Origin: an uncultured Chloroflexota bacterium
GTDB taxonomy: Bacteria > Chloroflexota > Anaerolineae > Aggregatilineales > Phototrophicaceae
DNA length: 6,788 bases
NCBI GenBank assembly: GCA_937927665.1
Contig: CALBRY010000336.1
Coordinates: forward strand, 1 to 6,788
Direction of reading: 5' to 3'
Part shown: one piece after another, positions 1 to 4,257 of the stretch
Numbering within the stretch: the first letter of the stretch is position 1
Layout of the letters: each line of letters begins with the position of its first letter
Position numbers and translations under genes: made by a program
The notes under the pieces: model-generated
Told to the model about the DNA's origin: nothing
Databases searched by the model: none
What the model saw: the letters and a program-made list of their open reading frames with translations, nothing else

Positions 1-2237
1 AAATGTACACGACCGCGAATTACACAATCACGAACTTGACGGATGGCGGCGCAGTCGGCAACGGCACGGGCACGATCAGCGGGCTTGCCCCGAATGCGAC
101 CCAGACGATCACGCTGACGGCAGCCGATGATCCATATGATGCGTATCGCGTTGAAATCAGCGGCGGTTTTGTGACGGCATTCTCCGCCGATCCAACCCCG
201 TGCGAACGTCCGGCGTTTACGGTGACACAAACCTGCTCGTACCCGCTCGTGTTTACGGTGACGAACGTCGGCGGTCAGATGTACACGACGGCTGATTACA
301 CGATCACGAACCAGACGAGCGGCGCTCCGGTTGGCAACGACGCGGGCACGATCAGCGGGCTGGCGAAAAACCAGCAGATGACGATTACCTTGACGGAATC
401 CGATAATCCCTACGATCAGTATCGGGTGGAGATCAGCGGCGGGTTTGTGACCGATTTGACGGCTGACCCGACCCCCTGCCCGCGTCCGGCGTTCGGAATT
501 TCGGCTCAGTGCGCGTACCCGCTCGTGTTCACGATTGTGAACAACGGCGGCACGATGCTGGCATACGAATACTATGATGTCACGACCAATTCACAGCCGT
601 GGATGAGCGGATTTATCCCGCTGCTCGGCGCGGGACAGACGTATCTGGTGGATTTGGGCGCGAATTCGAATCCGTACAGCCAATATACGTTGGCGACGAA
701 CGGGTTTGCGGGTGGCTACAGCGGATCGCAGAACTGCGCTGATCCGGTGCTGGTCATTACGGCAGTGTGCGATACACCGATCACGTTCACCGTGACGAAT
801 ACGGGCGGCGCGTTGATCACGAGCGAGAATTATGTGATCACCAACGGCACAAGCTCGGTCAGCAGTGGCGTTGTTCCGCCGCTCGCCAATGGCGCATCTT
901 ATGAAGTTCCGCTCCCTCTGACGGTCAACCCCGGCGGCGTTTACACCATGACGACGACGGGCGCGGCAGGGACATTTGTCGGGATGCAAGAATGCGCGGG
1001 CACGTTCCTCGCTTCCAGTGTGGCAGGTATCGCAACGCTGACGCCTGCGCCGGTGTGCGCTCAGGAATGCCCGACGTTCCGGCTGTATCACACCGATGAG
1101 ACGGGCGATTGGGAAATCTTCCGGCTCGATGGAGCTGATCCGGTGGCTGAAGAAACTTTCCGCGAAAACCTGACCTACGGCGAAGGCGAAGGTGTGACCG
1201 ATCTTGCACCGAGTCTCTCCCCGAACACGGAATGGATCGCGTTTAGCAGCAACCGTGACGGCAACTGGGAAATCTATGTCGCTTCGACCAGCGGTGATCG
1301 GAACAGCGTGCAGCGGGTGACGTTTAACACCGTCGCTATCGACTCTGATCCGGTCTGGGGTCCGAACAATATCGTCGTGTTTGAAACCAGCCGCAATGGA
1401 AACTGGGATTTGTATGCCGTTGATATGTCGAACGGGCGCGTTTTCCCGGTCACACTCGACAGCAGCAACGAGATCAACGCGTTCTGGTCGCCCGATGGGA
1501 GCAGCCTCCTGTTCCAGAGCGATCGACCGGATGAAAATGGGGTTCGTCAGTGGCAAATCTACGAACTGACGATCAGCACAGGCACCGTTCGCAAGCTGAG
1601 CGATGGCACGACGATCGATGTTGATCCGCAGTACGCGAACAACGGCGGTCAGATTGTCTTCCGCAGCTACACCGAAGCGGGTGGTAACAGTGTCCTCAAC
1701 GTGATGAATGCTGACGGTTCAAACCGCCGCGCGATCACCAGCGCCGATGAGGATGCGACGAATGCTTCATGGTCGCCGCAAGATCGGTATATCGCCTATC
1801 AATCGAACCTCGATGGCGATTTGGATGTGTATGTGTATGAAGTGGCAAGCGGGCAGACTCGCAAGATCAGCGATAACACGATTGCCGATTACGCGCCGAC
1901 ATGGACATGCAGCGAAGAACGTGTCGTGTTTACGTCGGACATCAGCGGGCATCCTGATATTTATGAAGCGGATGTGCAGCCGATCCCCGGTGATCCAATC
2001 CTCGTGGAAACGGATGCAGATCGCCTGACGTTCGTGGATGCGAACAACATTTATCCTGAAGGGCAGCCGGGCGAAGAAAACGCCAGCCGTGAAGGGCAGA
2101 CGCATCTGGGCGACTTCGGTCAGCAGACGGTCTTCCTTGAACCGGAAACCAACCTCACGGATCCTGATTTCTCGATCGACGGCGAAGAACGCGACGATTG
2201 GGACGATCTGAATGTGTGTCCGGCTCCGGGACTGTAA
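1..2237 (+). CDS. Secreted/surface repeat protein with C-terminal TolB/PD40-type beta-propeller (5' partial)
   Basis: The gene is open at the left edge. The ATG at 3 is not a real start: the same Met recurs inside the second repeat (ATG at 279), and bases 1-2 finish an upstream codon. Counting from position 3, 744 residues are visible. Residues 1-92 and 93-184 are near-identical modules; 185-270 and about 271-350 are diverged copies. All are rich in Thr, Asn, Gly and Tyr, as in extracellular Ig-like beta-sandwiches. Residues about 357-657 form six or seven propeller blades with the TolB/PD40 pattern of SP(D/N) then a beta strand then S(N/D)R(D/N)G then W(E/D)(I/L)Y, for example at 401-425, 448-472, 492-520, 587-610 and 630-654. 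The tail (about 670-744) is acidic with no LPxTG motif or membrane helix. The signal peptide would lie outside the window. Extracellular location and a binding or adhesion role are inferred from composition; no catalytic motif is seen. The stop TAA at 2235-2237 is followed by a strong terminator. Confidence 0.9.
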   Translation, partial: MYTTANYTITNLTDGGAVGNGTGTISGLAPNATQTITLTAADDPYDAYRVEISGGFVTAFSADPTPCERPAFTVTQTCSYPLVFTVTNVGGQMYTTADYTITNQTSGAPVGNDAGTISGLAKNQQMTITLTESDNPYDQYRVEISGGFVTDLTADPTPCPRPAFGISAQCAYPLVFTIVNNGGTMLAYEYYDVTTNSQPWMSGFIPLLGAGQTYLVDLGANSNPYSQYTLATNGFAGGYSGSQNCADPVLVITAVCDTPITFTVTNTGGALITSENYVITNGTSSVSSGVVPPLANGASYEVPLPLTVNPGGVYTMTTTGAAGTFVGMQECAGTFLASSVAGIATLTPAPVCAQECPTFRLYHTDETGDWEIFRLDGADPVAEETFRENLTYGEGEGVTDLAPSLSPNTEWIAFSSNRDGNWEIYVASTSGDRNSVQRVTFNTVAIDSDPVWGPNNIVVFETSRNGNWDLYAVDMSNGRVFPVTLDSSNEINAFWSPDGSSLLFQSDRPDENGVRQWQIYELTISTGTVRKLSDGTTIDVDPQYANNGGQIVFRSYTEAGGNSVLNVMNADGSNRRAITSADEDATNASWSPQDRYIAYQSNLDGDLDVYVYEVASGQTRKISDNTIADYAPTWTCSEERVVFTSDISGHPDIYEADVQPIPGDPILVETDADRLTFVDANNIYPEGQPGEENASREGQTHLGDFGQQTVFLEPETNLTDPDFSIDGEERDDWDDLNVCPAPGL
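3..554 (+). repeat. Two tandem 276-bp coding repeats, near-identical modules
   Basis: Units 3-278 and 279-554 are both exactly 92 codons and in frame. Their translations match at 63 of 92 positions by hand count, with the longest matched stretches around MYTTA(N/D)YTITN, GTISGLA, YRVEISGGFVT and ADPTPC. DNA identity is also plain at unit starts, which indicates a fairly recent duplication or ongoing homogenisation. Because the first unit is entered directly at the window edge, more copies may lie upstream. Confidence 0.92.
555..1064 (+). repeat. Two diverged copies of the same module
   Basis: Unit three (555-812, 86 codons) and unit four (about 813-1064) keep the landmarks of the first two. 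These are a (P/F)TVTN-like strand and GG before the unit start, a Y(D/V)(V/I)T-type strand, a central NP-Y motif and a GG/GA-F segment before a Cys. Unit three keeps the C-x10-C pair at its end (residues 245 and 256 of the visible protein). Unit four has a Cys at 331, but the next ones are at 352 and 356, so the spacing is lost where the repeat array passes into the propeller. Confidence 0.75.
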
Positions 2238-2254
2238 TTCACTGCAAGTTCAGT

Positions 2255-2293
2255 AAAAAAGAAGCCCTTCCGATCAACCGGAAGGGCTTTTTT
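2255..2293. terminator. Intrinsic terminator, probably bidirectional
   Basis: An 11-bp perfect stem pairs 2262-2272 with 2279-2289 around a 6-base loop (2273-2278). On the + strand it is followed by a T run at 2288-2293, 17 bp after the stop of the propeller gene. On the - strand the A run at 2255-2260 reads as a six-T tract right after the stem, so the same hairpin can stop leftward transcripts coming from the acetyltransferase gene, which ends about 170 bp away. No better terminator is seen nearer that gene. Confidence 0.93.
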
Positions 2294-2462
2294 GTTGACA
2301 GCCGTGTGAACGGGCTTGTCTTGACTCCCGCACGAGGGCGCGCCAAGTTTTCACAAAAAATCCTGTTCCGGGTCTTTGCCTTTGCGGATCGGATTCGGCG
2401 CGCATGTGTGGCACGACGATGATCAGGGAGGGTAACGCTGACCGGCAGATCAAAACGGCAAG
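2294..2462. other. Intergenic spacer between convergent genes; nothing recognised
   Basis: This is the spacer between the terminator and the stop codon of the leftward acetyltransferase gene. I see no convincing ORF, RNA gene or second terminator. It contains an 8-bp palindrome (GGCGCGCC, 2337-2344) and a TTGACA at 2295-2300 with no matching -10 box. It would be the 3' untranslated part of the leftward transcript if the terminator at 2255-2293 is used. Confidence 0.5.
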
Positions 2463-2972
2463 CTACGTCAAATTGCGCTCAAGCAGCCGCTCGACAATGA
2501 CGACATCGCGCCACACACCATCGAGTTTGCCGTGTTTCTCGTAGATGCCGACTTCGCGGAAGCCAAACTTGCGGCATAATGCGCGCGAAGCCGTATTTTC
2601 GATGAAGATGCGCGATACCAGCTTCCACAGCCCGACATCTTCACACGCGGGGATAAACGCTTTCATTAAATGACTGCCGATTCCTTGCCCCTGTGCATCA
2701 GGCGCGATGTAGACCGAAAACTCGGCAATTCCGGCATAACAGTCGCGTGTGCGGTAGGTCGATGACGATACCCAGCCGCGAATACTGCCTGATTCTTCCG
2801 CGACTAAAATCGGATGGGTTGGGCTGCCGAACCATGTTTCGATCTCGGCGGGGGTGCGTAAGCGTGTCTCAAATGTGGCGATTCGCCGCTCGATACCGGC
2901 GTTATAGATCGCGGTAATCGCGGCGGCGTCGGTGATCTGTGCGTGACGTACCGAAATGAGAGGATTGTTCAT
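2463..2972 (-). CDS. GNAT N-acetyltransferase, phosphinothricin/methionine-sulfone acetyltransferase-like
   Basis: The product is a cytoplasmic acetyl-CoA-dependent N-acetyltransferase of about 169 residues, a usual length for the PAT/Bar/YncA-MddA branch of GNAT. Numbered from the ATG at 2970-2972, the N-terminal strand and helix (VRHAQITDAAAITAIYNAGI, about 8-27) are typical. Motif A has the acetyl-CoA loop QGQGIG at 94-99. Motif B follows with EN at 125-126 and KFGF at 135-138, then the family-typical GVWRDVVIVERLL end. Known relatives acetylate the amino group of phosphinothricin, methionine sulfoximine or sulfone, or other amino acids; the substrate here cannot be told from sequence. The ORF can be extended to a TTG at 3011, but that adds 13 residues unlike the family, and the TTG sits in a stem-loop arm. 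The ATG has GGGG 10 nt upstream and is preferred. The gene lies 83 bp downstream of the reductase on the same strand. Stop is TAG. Confidence 0.9.
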   Translation of the reverse strand: MNNPLISVRHAQITDAAAITAIYNAGIERRIATFETRLRTPAEIETWFGSPTHPILVAEESGSIRGWVSSSTYRTRDCYAGIAEFSVYIAPDAQGQGIGSHLMKAFIPACEDVGLWKLVSRIFIENTASRALCRKFGFREVGIYEKHGKLDGVWRDVVIVERLLERNLT

Positions 2973-3004
2973 CCGGGTTGATCCCCAATGCGTGATGAGA
3001 TAAT

Positions 3005-3042
3005 CCCCCAACCCCGAAATCGAGAGAAAACGGGAATGGGGG
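3005..3042 (-). other. GC-rich intergenic stem-loop between reductase and acetyltransferase genes
   Basis: Arms 3005-3016 and 3031-3042 pair over 12 positions with one T-T mismatch and one G-T wobble, nine of the pairs being G-C, around a 14-base loop. Read on the - strand, it starts 13 bp after the reductase stop and ends 32 bp before the acetyltransferase ATG. No T run follows, so it is not a classical terminator. It could attenuate readthrough, protect the 3' end of the upstream message, or be a processing site; which of these applies is unknown. Confidence 0.6.
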
Positions 3043-3055
3043 AAGCATGCTATCG

Positions 3056-4048
3056 TTAGCGCAGAATCTCTTCGATCTCGCGTAGTTCGTCCGCGCTCAA
3101 CGGCGCTTGATTCGCCACTGCTACGATGTCATCGATCTGGCTGACTTTGCTTGCGCCGATCAGCACCGATGTAATCACGGGCAGGCGCAAAATCCACGCG
3201 CACGCAAGCTGTGCCATCGTTTGCCCGCGCCGCTCGGCGATCACGTTCAGACGGCGTACTTTATCGATCACCTCTGCCTTGATGTCCGTCTCATGGAGGA
3301 AGCGCGAACTCGGCACCGCCGCGCGCGAATCCGCCGGAATGCCGCTCAGATAGCGGTTTGTGAGAATACCCTGTTCGAGCGGCGAGAACGGGATGCAGCC
3401 GATTCCCTCCTGTTCCAGTACGTCAGTCAGCCCATTTTCGATCCAGCGGTCGAGCATGTTATAGCGCGGCTGGTGGATCAGGCACGGCGTTCCTAGTTCG
3501 CGCAGAATTTGCGCGGCACGGCGGGTCTGATCGGCGCTGTAGTTGCTGATTCCGACATAAAGCGCGCGTCCACTGCGAACCGCATAATCGAGCGCCGACA
3601 TGGTTTCTTCGAATGGTGTTTCGGGGTCAGGGCGGTGGCTGTAGAAAATATCAACATAATCCAACCCCATCCGCTTCAGGCTTTGATCGAGGCTGGCGAT
3701 CAAGTATTTGCGCGATCCCCATTCGCCGTAAGGACCCGCCCACATATCATAGCCCGCTTTGGTGGAGATAATCATCTCGTCGCGGTAAGGCTTAAAATCC
3801 TGCGCCATCACCAAGCCGAATGTCGTCTCGGCGCTTCCCGGCGGCGGACCATAATTGTTTGCCAAGTCAAAATGGGTGATGCCCACATCAAAGGCGCGGC
3901 GGAGCATGGCGCGCGAATTATCGAGCGTGTGCGCGCCGCCGAAGTTGTGCCACAGCCCAAGCGCGATCGTCGGCAGTTTTAAACCGCTGCGTCCGCTGCG
4001 GCGGTACTTCATCGTCTCATAACGCGAGTCGCTGGCAATATAGACCAT
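3056..4048 (-). CDS. yghZ: Aldo/keto reductase, YghZ/Gpr (AKR14) type: L-glyceraldehyde 3-phosphate reductase-like
   Basis: The product is a 330-residue cytoplasmic NADPH-dependent (beta/alpha)8-barrel reductase. It resembles E. coli YghZ/Gpr from the first residues (MVYIA, then MKYRRSGRSGLKLP at 13-26), through GLWHNFG (31-37) and HFDLANNYGPPPGSAE (59-74), to SRKYLIASLDQSLKRMGL (112-129). The catalytic tetrad is complete: D61, Y66, K97 (in STKAGYDMW) and H138 (in YSHR). The C-terminal cofactor-binding segment SVLIGASK is at 294-301. E. coli YghZ reduces L-glyceraldehyde 3-phosphate and methylglyoxal; the same role here is inferred from similarity. The protein is about 15 residues shorter at the C-terminus than the E. 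coli enzyme as I recall it, with the barrel intact. The start is supported by AAGGGA ending 6 nt upstream and by the match to the E. coli N-terminus. It is probably the first gene of a two-gene operon with the acetyltransferase. It is divergent from the STAND regulator across 209 bp. Confidence 0.95.
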   Translation of the reverse strand: MVYIASDSRYETMKYRRSGRSGLKLPTIALGLWHNFGGAHTLDNSRAMLRRAFDVGITHFDLANNYGPPPGSAETTFGLVMAQDFKPYRDEMIISTKAGYDMWAGPYGEWGSRKYLIASLDQSLKRMGLDYVDIFYSHRPDPETPFEETMSALDYAVRSGRALYVGISNYSADQTRRAAQILRELGTPCLIHQPRYNMLDRWIENGLTDVLEQEGIGCIPFSPLEQGILTNRYLSGIPADSRAAVPSSRFLHETDIKAEVIDKVRRLNVIAERRGQTMAQLACAWILRLPVITSVLIGASKVSQIDDIVAVANQAPLSADELREIEEILR

Positions 4049-4054
4049 CTGTGA

Positions 4055-4060
4055 TCCCTT
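4055..4060 (-). promoter_or_regulatory. Ribosome binding site of the aldo/keto reductase
   Basis: The - strand reads AAGGGA here, leaving 6 nt before the ATG at 4046-4048. Motif and spacing are good for a Shine-Dalgarno site and support the chosen start. Confidence 0.75.
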
Positions 4061-4089
4061 TTCCGTTTACTTTTCCAAGAACGGGTGAA

Positions 4090-4118
4090 ACTATACTTCA
4101 CTCCTTGATTGAAGGCAT
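4090..4118 (-). promoter_or_regulatory. Candidate promoter for the reductase-acetyltransferase pair
   Basis: The - strand has TATAGT at 4090-4095, five of six matches to a sigma-70 -10 box and about 40 bp upstream of the reductase ATG. The -35 region is poor: TGCCTT at 4112-4117 with a 16-bp spacer is the best option and matches TTGACA badly. The promoter may therefore be weak, activator-dependent or wrongly placed. Confidence 0.4.
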
Positions 4119-4184
4119 CAGTCCGCCGTGCGCATGGTCGCCGCACACGCATTCAAAAACAGAACAAGAGTTTCATTTTCGTGC

Positions 4185-4213
4185 TGCCGTTCATGCCTGA
4201 AATGGCGTATAAT
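4185..4213 (+). promoter_or_regulatory. Candidate promoter for the STAND-LuxR regulator
   Basis: A perfect TATAAT -10 box lies at 4208-4213, 44 bp upstream of the regulator ATG. At 17-bp spacing the -35 position (4185-4190) is TGCCGT, a poor match to TTGACA. There is no extended -10 TG. Transcription would start near 4220 and leave a leader of about 38 nt. The strong -10 with a weak -35 is compatible with activator-dependent initiation. Confidence 0.55.
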
Positions 4214-4217
4214 AACA

Positions 4218-4251
4218 GAAGGAATCACCACTCATTTACGAAGGATCACCA
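4218..4251 (+). repeat. Imperfect direct repeat in the leader of the regulator, including its ribosome binding site
   Basis: GAAGGAATCACCA (4218-4230) recurs as GAAGGATCACCA (4240-4251) with one A missing. The start-to-start offset is 22 bp, about two helical turns. The second copy supplies AAGGA (4241-4245), the only Shine-Dalgarno-like site for the ATG at 4258, with a rather long gap of 12 nt. The first copy has no start codon at a useful distance, so it may be an operator half-site, a chance duplication or a decoy ribosome site. Confidence 0.5.
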
Positions 4252-4257
4252 AGTCAC

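Noticed and set aside
591..1556. A 321-codon open frame on the - strand
   Set aside because: It lies wholly antisense to the repeat/propeller gene. Its translation is rich in Arg, His and Ile with no domain pattern, as expected from the complement of biased codons.
2295..2300. TTGACA -35-like box after the terminator
   Set aside because: No -10-like hexamer occurs at 15-19 bp, and no rightward gene follows; the next genes run leftward.
2198..2422. A 74-codon + strand frame across the end of the propeller gene and the spacer
   Set aside because: It reads through the terminator hairpin and starts inside the propeller gene. It has no ribosome site and no family features.
2973..3011. Extended N-terminus of the acetyltransferase from a TTG at 3011
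   Set aside because: The extra 13 residues do not resemble GNAT N-termini, the TTG lies in a stem-loop arm, and the ATG at 2972 gives the usual family start and length.
3509..3982. A 157-codon open frame on the + strand
   Set aside because: It is antisense to the aldo/keto reductase, which has a complete catalytic tetrad and close similarity to YghZ. It is a shadow frame.
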